From the NCBI RefSeq assembly GCF_900156645.1, contig NZ_FTOC01000002.1, forward strand, positions 1 through 64,000: a DNA stretch of 64,000 bases, given 5' to 3'. Numbering within the stretch: position 1 is the first letter of the stretch; each line of letters starts with the position of its first letter. The translations under genes were made by a program, and so were the position numbers. The stretch is from Salimicrobium flavidum. Lineage in GTDB: Bacteria > Bacillota > Bacilli > Bacillales > Halobacillaceae. A model generated the notes under the pieces. It was given only the letters and a program-made list of their open reading frames with translations, was not told where the DNA came from and searched no databases. Positions 23,452 through 32,376 of this stretch are shown here, piece by piece.

Positions 23452-24401
23452 GACGTAGCCTCCTCGAGCAGGGTAGGATCGACGAATTCTTCATACGTGG
23501 GCGGGTCTTCGGATAAATCCATCTCCAGAAGACTTTCCGTCAGCATTTCATAGTCCTCTTTTCTGATTTTCAATTCGTCGTACGATATCCAACCGAGGGA
23601 CAGCTGTAAAGCTTCATCCGTGACATTCAGGTATTCTTTGTGAATGTGTCGTGATTCTTCATCGCTGTGGCCGGCAGCTGCCCCGGATTCCGCATACCCT
23701 GCCACGAATTCCTGGGCCAGGGAAGGATGGTTCTCAATCAGTTCTTCACGAAGGACAAGAGCACAGCACAGAGAATTCGGCCACAATTCCTCTGATTGAT
23801 AGAGGACTTTTCCGTGGTTCATGGATACGCCGATCGCTCCGAAAGGTTCCGCGACAATGTAGCTGGATATCTGTCCTGTAGCTAGAGCGGAAGGCATTTC
23901 GGGGGGAGGCATTTCTATCATGTTTACGTCATCGTAAGTCATATCGCCTTTTTCAAGCATTTCTTTCATCAAAATATTGTGAGAAGAAAGTGTGTGAGGT
24001 ATAGCGACAGATGTCCCTTTGAGGTCCTGGACGTCATCGATCTCCGGAGAAACGACAGCTGCGTTTCCGTCTTTATGGCCGAGCGCCACCGCTTTCAGGT
24101 CGATTCCTTTTTCTTTCGCTTTCATCGCAAGCTCCACCAGCGCGGAAGCCCCGTCGATTCTTCCTGTATTCAGCGCGTCCATCAATTCGATCCAGGACCC
24201 GAATTTCACCAGTTCAATCTCCGTTCCGCCTACATACGTTCCGTCGAGTTCCTCTTCGAAATACAGAGGGGCGGCGTGAGTGATAGGGAGGTAACCTATT
24301 TTCAGCTTCGATTTATGCCCAGCCTGACTATGGGACCCACAGGCGGAAGTAATCAATAATGAAAGGATAATCAGTATCGTCGCTCCGCTTGATTTGTTCA
24401 T
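23448..24401 (-). CDS. ABC substrate-binding lipoprotein (SsuA/NrtA/TauA-like)
   Basis: A 317-aa extracytoplasmic binding protein with a lipoprotein signal (lipobox LITSAC, Cys21). The mature part is of the NMT1/NrtA-like fold (KLKIGYLPITHAAPLYF near 32). The ligand is probably a small sulfonate, nitrate-like anion or pyrimidine precursor; sequence alone cannot decide. It lies between the ATPase and permease genes. The neighbouring SfnB/DszC-like flavoenzyme under the same promoter type points to organosulfur uptake, as inference. Confidence 0.85.
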   Translation of the reverse strand: MNKSSGATILIILSLLITSACGSHSQAGHKSKLKIGYLPITHAAPLYFEEELDGTYVGGTEIELVKFGSWIELMDALNTGRIDGASALVELAMKAKEKGIDLKAVALGHKDGNAAVVSPEIDDVQDLKGTSVAIPHTLSSHNILMKEMLEKGDMTYDDVNMIEMPPPEMPSALATGQISSYIVAEPFGAIGVSMNHGKVLYQSEELWPNSLCCALVLREELIENHPSLAQEFVAGYAESGAAAGHSDEESRHIHKEYLNVTDEALQLSLGWISYDELKIRKEDYEMLTESLLEMDLSEDPPTYEEFVDPTLLEEATS

Positions 24402-24416
24402 GAAATATTTCTCCCT

Positions 24417-25211
24417 TCAGATGTTGAATTCCGGTTGATGAATCGGCTGGTTGAATTGGAATTCTTCGAAAATCTTTTTCCGGTAGTGTTGGAAATCGCT
24501 ATGACTGCGGTCTCTCGGTTTTGAAGTCTGAATCGTCATTTCTTTGCTGATCATCCCGGGAGATGGTTTCATTACGAAAAGCCGGTCAGATAAATAGATG
24601 GCTTCGTCAATGTCGTGGGTGACGAGAACAATCGTCGTTCCTTCTTTCTCCTGCAGGCGCAAGAGCTCATTTTGCAAATAGTAGCGGTTGAATGTATCGA
24701 GAGCTGCGAAAGGCTCGTCCATGAGAATCAGTTCCGGTTTCATCGCCAGGGCTCTTGCGATCGCTACACGCTGTTTCATTCCACCGGAAAGTTCACTCGG
24801 GAATTGGTGGGTATTGTGTTCGAGTCCGACGAGTTTCAGGTATTCAAGGCTTCTGTTGCGGCGTTCTTCCGGCTGCAGATCCAGTGGTTCCAGACCGAGT
24901 TCCACATTTTTCAATACCGATCTCCAGGGGAACAGCCCATATTCCTGAAAAAGCATGACGCAGTGTCTTCCCGGTTTCTCCACTTTCTCTCCTTTGATCT
25001 TCACTTCTCCGGTGCTGGGGGTTTCAAACCCGCCGATGAGGTTAAGGATTGTACTCTTCCCACATCCGCTCTGACCGAGGATAGAAATGAATTCCCCTTT
25101 GTTGACCTGCATGGAAATATTTTTGAGTACAGGTGTTTCTTCCTTAGTGGCAGGAAAAGATTTATTTACGTTATGTAAATAAACGAGTGGCGACGTAGTA
25201 TTACTGCTCAT
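24417..25211 (-). CDS. ABC transporter ATPase (SsuB/TauB-like)
   Basis: A 264-aa ATPase. Walker A is GQSGCGKST (about residues 46-54), signature LSGGMKQR near 138, Walker B ELILMDEPFAALD near 156, and H-loop VTHDIDEA near 193. ATG 25211 follows AAAGGAGAG; an upstream in-frame ATG (25235) precedes that site. It is the first gene of the importer operon, driven from module 2 at 25231-25304. Confidence 0.92.
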   Translation of the reverse strand: MSSNTTSPLVYLHNVNKSFPATKEETPVLKNISMQVNKGEFISILGQSGCGKSTILNLIGGFETPSTGEVKIKGEKVEKPGRHCVMLFQEYGLFPWRSVLKNVELGLEPLDLQPEERRNRSLEYLKLVGLEHNTHQFPSELSGGMKQRVAIARALAMKPELILMDEPFAALDTFNRYYLQNELLRLQEKEGTTIVLVTHDIDEAIYLSDRLFVMKPSPGMISKEMTIQTSKPRDRSHSDFQHYRKKIFEEFQFNQPIHQPEFNI

Positions 25212-25230
25212 GCGCTTCTCTCCTTTAATA

Positions 25231-25304
25231 TTCATAATGCTTATGAGTTTAGTTGGTTTTATTGTGTAAGCTATCTTAATATACCAGGTTCAAAAAATCA
25301 ACCT
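25231..25304 (-). promoter_or_regulatory. Promoter/operator module 2 of the ABC operon
   Basis: It aligns with module 1 (21961-22040). On the minus strand GGTTGATTTTTTGAAC, a -10 TATATT, AAGATAGCTT and AAAACCAACTAAACTCATA occur in the same order and spacing. This degree of match in non-coding DNA indicates co-regulation. Confidence 0.7.
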
Positions 25305-25370
25305 GCAGTGGGAGAAAAATCAGATTTTTTCACCGAGCTTTATTGAAATCGGTCTCCTTTTTTAACATTT

Positions 25371-25544
25371 GGCTCTGTTAAAGCCTGTGGTTAATTTTTA
25401 ACGCTCCAGGCGGACGCTTTCCACGGGCAATGCTTCAGCCTCCTCGTTTCCCTGCGGGGTCTTCAGCTACCCGAGTTCCCGTCGGAGTCGCCGCCTGTCT
25501 CTTCTCAACATGAACAAATATCAACACTCACCATTAATAGAGCC
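25371..25544. repeat. Repeat A variant (GCGGACGC subtype)
   Basis: 174 bp from GGCTCTGTTAAAGCC to AATAGAGCC. The centre (CAATGCTTCAGCCTCCTCGT and beyond) is almost the same as in 14836-14989. A short stem (GACATTT...AAATGTC, 25546-25617) follows. The rest of the 25305-25652 gap shows nothing else. Confidence 0.85.
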
Positions 25545-25626
25545 TGACATTTAGTATCTTCGTTGCTCTGCGGGGAGTCTCCGCTTCATTTCTTCCGTCG
25601 ACGTTAATAGAAAATGTCATGAAAAA

Positions 25627-25654
25627 ACCTTGCACCGTTAACCGGCGCAAGGTT
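25627..25654 (-). terminator. Terminator overlapping the murE-like stop codon
   Basis: AACCTTGC...GCGCAAGGTT stem; on the minus strand it begins at the stop codon and is followed by a T-rich run. Confidence 0.8.
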
Positions 25655-27143
25655 ATATCGTCTTTTTCAATTTGGGACATAAAGAATGAAAATAATTGCT
25701 GATTTCTTCCAGGTCGTCATGAGGAATAAGCGTCCCTTTATAATGCTGTGGTTCATTGATACCGGTCAGAAGAATGGTGTCTCCGGGCGAAGAGCGCTCG
25801 ATACACGCCGCTATCGCTTCTTTCCGACTTTCGGCCGTCGTCACTTGGTGCGGTGATACATGTGAAGGGAGGGCTTCCTGCATAGCCTGCAGAACGTCGA
25901 GCGGCTCGGTGTACCCGACTTGCTCTGCTCCTAATACGATCTCATCGATGGCCGGACCGATTTTTTCACTCATTCGTTGAGCTTTATCAAGCCCTCGGAG
26001 CCCGATTCCGTTCACCATGGCGATGAGCTTCCCGTCCGCCAGATTTCTGGCGACATCAAGCGATTGTTCTAAAGCTATTGGTGTATGGGCGAAATCGAGG
26101 ATGAAGCGTCTGTCGCACATCGTGACGAGTTGAAACCTGTTCCTGAGGGGCGGAAGTTTCGCAGTTTCTTCTGCAATGGCCTGCACGGGAACCCCTTTAT
26201 GGTGAAGCAAGGCGAAGGCGCTCAAAATATTGTAAACGTTGTGTTCGCCGATGAAGGGGGTGTAGACTTCATACTTTCTTCCCTTAGCATACAACAGGAA
26301 ATGGCTCCCGTTATCGTTATAAGTGATCTGTTCACCATAGAAGTCTGCTTCCGGGTTTTTCAGGCTGAAGGTGATCACCGGCTTTCCTTTATTGTGCAAT
26401 TCTTCGAATGCAGGTTCATCGAGAGAGTAAATCAACGTATCGGCCGCGTTCGCAAGCTTCATTTTGGACTCCAGATAGTGCTCGATGGAACCGTGGTAAT
26501 CGATATGGTCTCTACTGAAGTTCGTGAAGATTCCGGTATCCACGGGAAAGAAGTCTGTACGTTTCTGATCCAGAGCGATAGAGGTAGCCTCGAATACCAT
26601 CGATTGATAGGATTCTTCGTGAAAACGACGGATGATACGGGCGAGCTCCGGTGCCTCCGGGGTCGTAGGAGTGGTTTTGTGATAATCGAGATGCTGCATG
26701 TCGTGGGTCATAACCCCTTCTGTGCCCACCGAACCTGTTTTGAAACCGAACCGGTTCAAAAGTGTGGAGACCATATAAGTGACGGTCGTTTTTCCGTTCG
26801 TACCCGTCACCCCGTAGAATTCCATATCATCATAAACATTTTGATAGACTGTATGGAGTAATATCGTAATTACTGAAGGCAATTCAGAGACGACGAGGAA
26901 TGTAGTGTCAGGGAAGTCTTTCTGCTTATCGAGTAATGCCGGGTCAGTGGCGATGATGCAAATCGCCCCGTTATCTATCGCTTCTTCTACGAAATCCAGC
27001 CCGTCGCGTCTGCCGGATCTGCAGAAAAATACACCATTCTCGTTGGGTACCGCAGAATGGAGGCTGAACTGACGGATCGGCAGCGATAAGGGGCCGGATG
27101 AATCTATGTAATAGGATTGGAGTAGTTCTTTGAGGTTGATCAT
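25653..27143 (-). CDS. MurE-like Mur ligase paralogue
   Basis: A 496-aa Mur ligase. The ATP loop GVTGTNGKTT lies near residue 111, the substrate segment TTPTTPEAPEL near 154, and a probable carbamylated lysine in ESKMKL near 228. The C-terminal domain lacks the DNPR motif that recognises meso-diaminopimelate in canonical Gram-positive MurE; the equivalent region reads GAEQVGYTEP. It stands alone and not in the mra/dcw cluster. It is probably a second MurE that adds a different amino acid or acts on another UDP-MurNAc-like acceptor. Simple divergence is also possible. Confidence 0.8.
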   Translation of the reverse strand: MINLKELLQSYYIDSSGPLSLPIRQFSLHSAVPNENGVFFCRSGRRDGLDFVEEAIDNGAICIIATDPALLDKQKDFPDTTFLVVSELPSVITILLHTVYQNVYDDMEFYGVTGTNGKTTVTYMVSTLLNRFGFKTGSVGTEGVMTHDMQHLDYHKTTPTTPEAPELARIIRRFHEESYQSMVFEATSIALDQKRTDFFPVDTGIFTNFSRDHIDYHGSIEHYLESKMKLANAADTLIYSLDEPAFEELHNKGKPVITFSLKNPEADFYGEQITYNDNGSHFLLYAKGRKYEVYTPFIGEHNVYNILSAFALLHHKGVPVQAIAEETAKLPPLRNRFQLVTMCDRRFILDFAHTPIALEQSLDVARNLADGKLIAMVNGIGLRGLDKAQRMSEKIGPAIDEIVLGAEQVGYTEPLDVLQAMQEALPSHVSPHQVTTAESRKEAIAACIERSSPGDTILLTGINEPQHYKGTLIPHDDLEEISNYFHSLCPKLKKTI

Positions 27144-27274
27144 AAAGGATGCCCTTTCTGTCTTTTATTTAATAACTGTCAGTACCCCTTACTAGGACCT
27201 TTGAAACGGTAAAATTATGGTATATTGGGAAGTGGGAAGAAGAAGACGTTCACTGAAAGAAAGGAAAGGGTTAC

Positions 27275-28171
27275 ATGGGAATTTTTGTCGAAGTAGTGTT
27301 ACCGGTCCTTGCTGTTTTTTTAGCAGGGTTCGTGATACAGAAAAGAGCTCGTCTGGATATCCGCTCCGTGTCGACGGTGGGGATGTATATCATGCTCCCC
27401 TGTCTCGTGTTCGAAACGTTCTATAATGCTGAATTGAACCGAGATTACATAATGATGCTGGTATTTTCTCTACTATTATTATTCATCATTCTGATCATGA
27501 ATAAAATTTACGCCTGGATGAAAGGGTACGGAGCTTCCACGGAAAGCGCGCTGATCCTGTCGACGGCTTTCATGAATTCAGGGAACTACGGATCGCCGAT
27601 CATCCTGTTCGCTTTCGGGGAGCAGGGATTCATCTATGCGATTTCCCTGATGGTGATGCAGGCGATCATCATGAACTTCTTCGGTGTTTACTATGCGGCT
27701 AAAGGCACGGCCGGACTGAAAATGGCTTTTTTATCTGTGCTGAAAATGCCGCCGACCTATGCCGTTCTGATCGCTATGATTATGAAGTTTACCGGGATGT
27801 CAATCGGAGGGAACGTGATGGGTACGATAGAACTTGTTGCTGCTGCCACGGTACCTACAATCATGGTCGTACTTGGTATGCAGCTGGCTGAAATCAGTGT
27901 GAAGTCATTGGAATGGACCAAGATTTCTTACGCCGCCACTGTCCGGCTCGTCGCTTCACCGTTGATCGCGTTTATGCTTGTGCTTCTCTTACCTATGAGT
28001 AATCTGATGGCGAGTGTGCTGGTCGTGCAGGCTGCGATGCCGTCAGCGGCCACAACGACTATCTACGCCGTGCAGTTCGATTCACGCCCGGAACTCGTCT
28101 CCGGCATTACGCTTGTAACTACGCTGTTCAGTATCGTGACGATTCCGCTTTTGCTTATGGTATATATATGA
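27275..28171 (+). CDS. AEC-family (auxin efflux carrier-like) transporter
   Basis: A 298-aa membrane protein with about ten helices in two five-helix halves. AEC features include LPCLVFETFYN near 44 and NSGNYGSPI near 105, plus a second broken-helix region near 240 (AAMPSAATTTIYA). Bacterial relatives export malate, malonate or other organic anions. ATG 27275 follows AAAGGAAAGGG. It is divergent from the murE paralogue. Substrate unknown. Confidence 0.85.
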   Translation: MGIFVEVVLPVLAVFLAGFVIQKRARLDIRSVSTVGMYIMLPCLVFETFYNAELNRDYIMMLVFSLLLLFIILIMNKIYAWMKGYGASTESALILSTAFMNSGNYGSPIILFAFGEQGFIYAISLMVMQAIIMNFFGVYYAAKGTAGLKMAFLSVLKMPPTYAVLIAMIMKFTGMSIGGNVMGTIELVAAATVPTIMVVLGMQLAEISVKSLEWTKISYAATVRLVASPLIAFMLVLLLPMSNLMASVLVVQAAMPSAATTTIYAVQFDSRPELVSGITLVTTLFSIVTIPLLLMVYI

Positions 28172-28237
28172 GTTTCCCTCAGGTGAAAACAGGGAAATTT
28201 GCTCGTAGCACATACAGAAAAAATGGGGGAGCCGGTG

Positions 28238-29095
28238 ATGGGAATGTCCATACACACTGATGACAAAGTAAGAGAAGAAATAAAGCCGTGGGTGCGGAGA
28301 TTCGCAAGGACCGGCTATATGGCGAAGGGATTCGTATATATGGTGGTGGGGATTCTCTCCCTTATGGCCGCCTTAGGGGTCGGAGGGAAGGCTACCGGTA
28401 CTTCAGGTATGTTCCGTTCCCTTGCGCTCGTGCCCCTTGGAAATATCCTCGTCTGGCTCACGGGTATCGGTCTGTTCATGTATATAGGATGGGCGCTCAT
28501 CAAAGCATTTTACGATCCGAAGGGGGAAGGGAAAAACCCTAAAGGTCTTGTGAAAAGGTCCGGCTATCTTATTACCGCTATTATTTATACCACTTTGGCG
28601 ACCCAGGCCATCAGAATAGCTGTGAGTGCCGTAGCCGGAGGTGGAGGCGGAAACTCCAATCAGACGATGTCCGCAAGACTATTGGAACAACCATTCGGTC
28701 CATGGATTCTCGGTGGTGTTGGCGCAGTGATCATCGGTTACGGGGTATACGAACTCGTCAACGGTCTGACGCGGCGCTTCATGAAGAAGTTTCTGCTTAC
28801 ACATATGGATGACCATGAAAAGAAAATCGCGAGAAATGCAGGTGCTGCCGGGCTGACGGCGAGAGGCATCGTCCTCGGACTCATCGGTTTCTTCTTTATC
28901 CGGACAGCGATCACTCACGATCCGAACCAGGCGAAGGGGTTGGACGGAGCCCTTTCGGAAATCGCAAGCCAGCCGCATGGCCGTTGGCTGTTAGGGATCG
29001 TCGCGTTAGGACTCGTTTTATATGGCATATATCAAATCACTCGTGGACGCTATGAACATATGCAATTCGGAAAGAAAGAGAGGGATCGGTCATGA
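28238..29095 (+). CDS. DUF1206 membrane protein
   Basis: About 285 aa with three internal repeats of a two-helix unit. Each begins with an aromatic/Arg-Gly pattern such as ARTGYMAKGFVYM, VKRSGYLITAIIY and LTARGIVLGLIG, as in DUF1206. The start is taken at ATG 28238, 8 nt after GGGGGAG; ATG 28244 or the upstream 28199 are alternatives. The last four bases overlap the lipid kinase start (ATGA), so the two are cotranslated and may act together on membrane lipids. Function unknown. Confidence 0.8.
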   Translation: MGMSIHTDDKVREEIKPWVRRFARTGYMAKGFVYMVVGILSLMAALGVGGKATGTSGMFRSLALVPLGNILVWLTGIGLFMYIGWALIKAFYDPKGEGKNPKGLVKRSGYLITAIIYTTLATQAIRIAVSAVAGGGGGNSNQTMSARLLEQPFGPWILGGVGAVIIGYGVYELVNGLTRRFMKKFLLTHMDDHEKKIARNAGAAGLTARGIVLGLIGFFFIRTAITHDPNQAKGLDGALSEIASQPHGRWLLGIVALGLVLYGIYQITRGRYEHMQFGKKERDRS

Positions 29096-29985
29096 GAAGA
29101 GCGATGTTGATCATCAACCCTTCTTCCGGACAGGAAAAAGGGCTTCAATTCGAAGAGGAAGCGGTAGTCGCACTCGAAAAACAGCATGATGAGGTGTTCG
29201 TCAAGTACACCGAAGGCGAAGGGGACGCGACCAGATTTGCGGAGGAGGCCTCGGAGCATCGTTACGATACGCTCGTTTCGATGGGAGGCGACGGGACGAT
29301 CAACGAAAGCGTGAACGGTCTTGCGGAGAAAGACTACAAGCCGGCTTTCGGGTTTGTGCCACTCGGGACCGTCAATGATTTCGCCCGGGCTCTCGAGATA
29401 CCTATGAATGAACAGAGAGCGATCAAAGTGCTCGAACAAGGGCATACGAAGCCTGTGGACATCGGAAAGATCGTCGGGGAACGCTATTTTATGAACGTAT
29501 TGGCTGTCGGAGCCATTGCGGAAGCGACGTATAAGGTGACTCCGGAGCAGAAGTCCAGGTTAGGTCCACTCGCATATATGATTGAAGTTGCGCGTGCGAT
29601 GAAGGATGAAACCCCTTTTGATTTATCGATCGATTTCGACGGAAAACAATGGGAAGGAAAAGCGTATCTGGTACTCGTAGCTCTGACGAATTCCGTGGGA
29701 GGGATCGAGTCTTTCGCTGAACACGCAGAGGTGAACGACGGAGCGTTCCACGTCTTCATCATGAAAGAGTTCTCTCTTCCTAAAGTGGCGAAGCTCATCC
29801 CCGATTTGTTCAGAGGGGAATTGAAGAGTAATGAGCAGGTGGAATATTTCACCGCTTCCGATATGGAAGTATCCACCTCTCTTGATCTCGTAGTGAATAT
29901 AGACGGGGATGAAGGGATGCCTCTGCCTTTTGAAGCGAGTGTCCTCCATAATGAATTGAATGTCTATGTTCCTGAGAAGGAATAG
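29092..29985 (+). CDS. Diacylglycerol/lipid kinase family protein
   Basis: A 297-aa protein of the DAGK catalytic superfamily (YegS/DgkB/BmrU type). It has an N-terminal INPSSGQ (residues 8-14), the nucleotide loop SMGGDGTINE near 63, GTVNDFARAL near 92 and a C-terminal beta-sandwich. It phosphorylates a lipid with ATP. The essential DgkB and BmrU-like paralogues are alternatives; the asymmetric length and lack of dcw context favour a paralogue. It is coupled to the DUF1206 gene. Confidence 0.85.
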   Translation: MRRAMLIINPSSGQEKGLQFEEEAVVALEKQHDEVFVKYTEGEGDATRFAEEASEHRYDTLVSMGGDGTINESVNGLAEKDYKPAFGFVPLGTVNDFARALEIPMNEQRAIKVLEQGHTKPVDIGKIVGERYFMNVLAVGAIAEATYKVTPEQKSRLGPLAYMIEVARAMKDETPFDLSIDFDGKQWEGKAYLVLVALTNSVGGIESFAEHAEVNDGAFHVFIMKEFSLPKVAKLIPDLFRGELKSNEQVEYFTASDMEVSTSLDLVVNIDGDEGMPLPFEASVLHNELNVYVPEKE

Positions 29986-30078
29986 GGAGAGGCTAAGGAA
30001 AAAAAGAATTAAAGCTGTCAAACCCCGTCTGCTATGTTAAAATAGTTCTTAAAATTCGGTAGAGAGAAGGATGGGGTT

Positions 30079-31359
30079 ATGAGCGTAAATAAAAGAGAGG
30101 TTCAAGTTATGGATAATCTGGTTACAGCAGACGACATTCGCGAAGCTTCGAAAACAGTGCAGGAGGCGGCGATCCACTCCCCGTTACTTAAGGATGAAGT
30201 GCTATCCCGTCGCTATGATTGCAATGTGTATCTGAAGCGGGAAGATCTTCAGCCGGTACGATCGTTCAAAATCCGCGGCGCATACAATCTCATCAAAAAT
30301 TTGAGTGAGACGGACCGGGAAAAAGGCGTGGTGTGTGCGAGTGCCGGCAACCATGCGCAAGGCGTCGCGATGTCCTGTCAGAAGCTTGGAATCAAAGGGA
30401 AGATCTTCATGCCGACGACGACACCGAGACAGAAAATTTCACAGGTCGCGTTCTTTGGAGGCATGTGGGTCGATATCGTCATTACCGGAGACTCTTTTGA
30501 TGACTCCTATAAAGAAGCGCATAAAGTGTGTGAAGAGGAAGGAATGACGTTCGTTCATCCTTTTGACGACAAACGTACCATCGCGGGCCAGGGCACCGTA
30601 GGTAAAGAAATCATGGATGATATGGACGAGCCGATTTCCCACATTTTCATGAGTGTCGGTGGAGGCGGTCTCTCCTCCGGGGTCGGAACGTATGTGAAGG
30701 ATCAGTCTCCGGATACGAAGATCATCGGAGTCGAACCTGCCGGAGCCGCTTCTATGAAAACTTCTCTTGAGAAAGGGGAAGTCGTGACGCTTGAAGCGAT
30801 CAACAAATTTGTAGATGGCGCGTCGGTTGCCCGTGTCGGGGATATTACGTTCCGGATTGCTCAAAAAATCATGTCGGATGTCGTGAGTGTACCGGAAGGA
30901 AAAGTGTGTACAACGATTCTTAATCTGTACAACGAAAATGCGATCATCGCTGAACCCGCCGGAGCAATGCCGGTAGCTGCTCTCGACTTTTATCGTGAGG
31001 AGATCAAAGGGAAGAATATCGTCTGTGTCATCAGTGGAGGGAACAACGACATCTCCCGGATGCAGGAGATGAAAGAACGCTCCCTTATCTATGAAGGCTT
31101 GAAGCACTATTTCATCGTCAATTTCCCTCAGCGTGCCGGAGCGCTCCGGGAGTTCATGCTGAATGTTCTCGGGGAGACGGATGATATCACCCGGTTCGAG
31201 TATACGAAGAAGAACAACCGTGAGAAGGGGCCGGTGCTCGTAGGCATCGAACTGAAACAGTACGACGATTACTACGGGCTCGTTCATCGGATGGAAGAGA
31301 ACGGCTTCACTTACACGGAATTGAATAAAGATCAGGAGCTCTTCAATTTACTGGTATGA
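30079..31359 (+). CDS. ilvA: Threonine dehydratase
   Basis: A 426-aa PLP enzyme that deaminates threonine to 2-oxobutyrate for isoleucine synthesis. The PLP lysine sits in SFKIRGAYN (about Lys66), with SAGNHAQG near 90 and the tetraglycine loop SVGGGGLSSG near 194. The C-terminal ~90 residues form a single ACT-like regulatory domain, as in the shorter Bacillus IlvA. ATG 30079 follows AGAAGGATGGGG; an alternative ATG at 30109 has a weaker site. It is not beside other ilv genes. A MITE-like element begins 12 nt after the stop. Confidence 0.93.
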   Translation: MSVNKREVQVMDNLVTADDIREASKTVQEAAIHSPLLKDEVLSRRYDCNVYLKREDLQPVRSFKIRGAYNLIKNLSETDREKGVVCASAGNHAQGVAMSCQKLGIKGKIFMPTTTPRQKISQVAFFGGMWVDIVITGDSFDDSYKEAHKVCEEEGMTFVHPFDDKRTIAGQGTVGKEIMDDMDEPISHIFMSVGGGGLSSGVGTYVKDQSPDTKIIGVEPAGAASMKTSLEKGEVVTLEAINKFVDGASVARVGDITFRIAQKIMSDVVSVPEGKVCTTILNLYNENAIIAEPAGAMPVAALDFYREEIKGKNIVCVISGGNNDISRMQEMKERSLIYEGLKHYFIVNFPQRAGALREFMLNVLGETDDITRFEYTKKNNREKGPVLVGIELKQYDDYYGLVHRMEENGFTYTELNKDQELFNLLV

Positions 31360-31370
31360 CGTTTCTGAAG

Positions 31371-31651
31371 AAAGAGCTTGGGACAAAATTAAATAGTACA
31401 AAACAAAAACCGAACGATAGTGTTCGGTTTTTGTTTTGTACGCTGTTTATAAAAGGATAAATAGAACAACACATCGCTTTCCGCGGGCACGGCTTCAAGC
31501 CGCCCCATAATCAAGAAAATCGCTTGATCATGGGGATCTTCAGCACGTGCTGTTCCCGCAGGAGTCTCTGTGTTGTTCTTCATAAAAGGATGGGCATCGT
31601 CTCGAATGTACGGTTATTGATTGCTGTTATTCGTTTTGTCCCAAACTCTTT
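31371..31651. mobile_element. MITE-like 281-bp element, copy 2
   Basis: Same length and termini as 20055-20335, with only a handful of substitutions among 281 positions. It lies between ilvA and a GNAT gene without interrupting either. The ACCGAAC...GTTCGGT hairpin at its left end could serve ilvA as terminator. The remaining gap bases hold nothing further. Confidence 0.85.
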
Positions 31652-31726
31652 TTGCTTTAATCTTTCATCTTTGAAATAATGAGGCAAGAGAGAGAAAAGA
31701 GACGATAGGTAGACGGAGGGTAAGAA

Positions 31727-32296
31727 ATGATTGAAATAGAAGGAAAGAAGACGATTCTGAGAGAAGCCTCGGCGGAAGATATAGATGAAATTTATTATTG
31801 GAAGTTCGAAGAGGAAGAACAGGCTTCAAGAGATTGGAATGGCCCTTATATCCCTGAACCGCAGGCGACGAAAGAAGAATTCTATGAGAGTTGGGAACAG
31901 CTTTATTATATTATGGAAGGGGTCCCGAGTTCTCTCATCATAGAAGCGGAGAAAAAAGTCATCGGAACGGTCGGCGCCTACTGGATCGACCCGAATACGG
32001 ATTGGCTGGAGACGGGGATCGTCATTTATGATAAACATTTCTGGAACGGGGGATACGGTACGGAAGCCTACCAGCACTGGATCGATTATCTGTTTGAAGC
32101 CACCGGTCTCCATCGCCTGGGTATGAGTACGTGGTCAGGGAACACGAGAATGATCCACGTCGGCGAAAAGACAGGAATGAAGGAAGAAGCCCGCGTCCGG
32201 GAAGCCCGGAAAGTGGACGGAGAATTTTTCGATGCTGTCAAAATGGGTATTATGCGAAGCGAATGGGAGAAGACGAGAGGAAAAAGCACATCATGA
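31727..32296 (+). CDS. GNAT-family N-acetyltransferase
   Basis: A 189-aa acetyltransferase of the RimJ/RimL-like branch. The N-terminus is KKTILREASAEDIDEI, with the acetyl-CoA loop FWNGGYGTEAYQ near 105 and a WSGNTRMIHVGEKTG-type helix near 135. ATG 31727 follows GGAGGGTAAG. The substrate could be a ribosomal protein, amino acid or drug. It is unlinked to SpeG elsewhere in the window. Confidence 0.8.
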   Translation: MIEIEGKKTILREASAEDIDEIYYWKFEEEEQASRDWNGPYIPEPQATKEEFYESWEQLYYIMEGVPSSLIIEAEKKVIGTVGAYWIDPNTDWLETGIVIYDKHFWNGGYGTEAYQHWIDYLFEATGLHRLGMSTWSGNTRMIHVGEKTGMKEEARVREARKVDGEFFDAVKMGIMRSEWEKTRGKSTS

Positions 32297-32376
32297 TGCT
32301 TTTTCTTTTTTTTTGCTTTTTTAAATGTGTGAAAAAGGGTATATGATAATCAACGAAAAACAAGGTGGAGATATAG

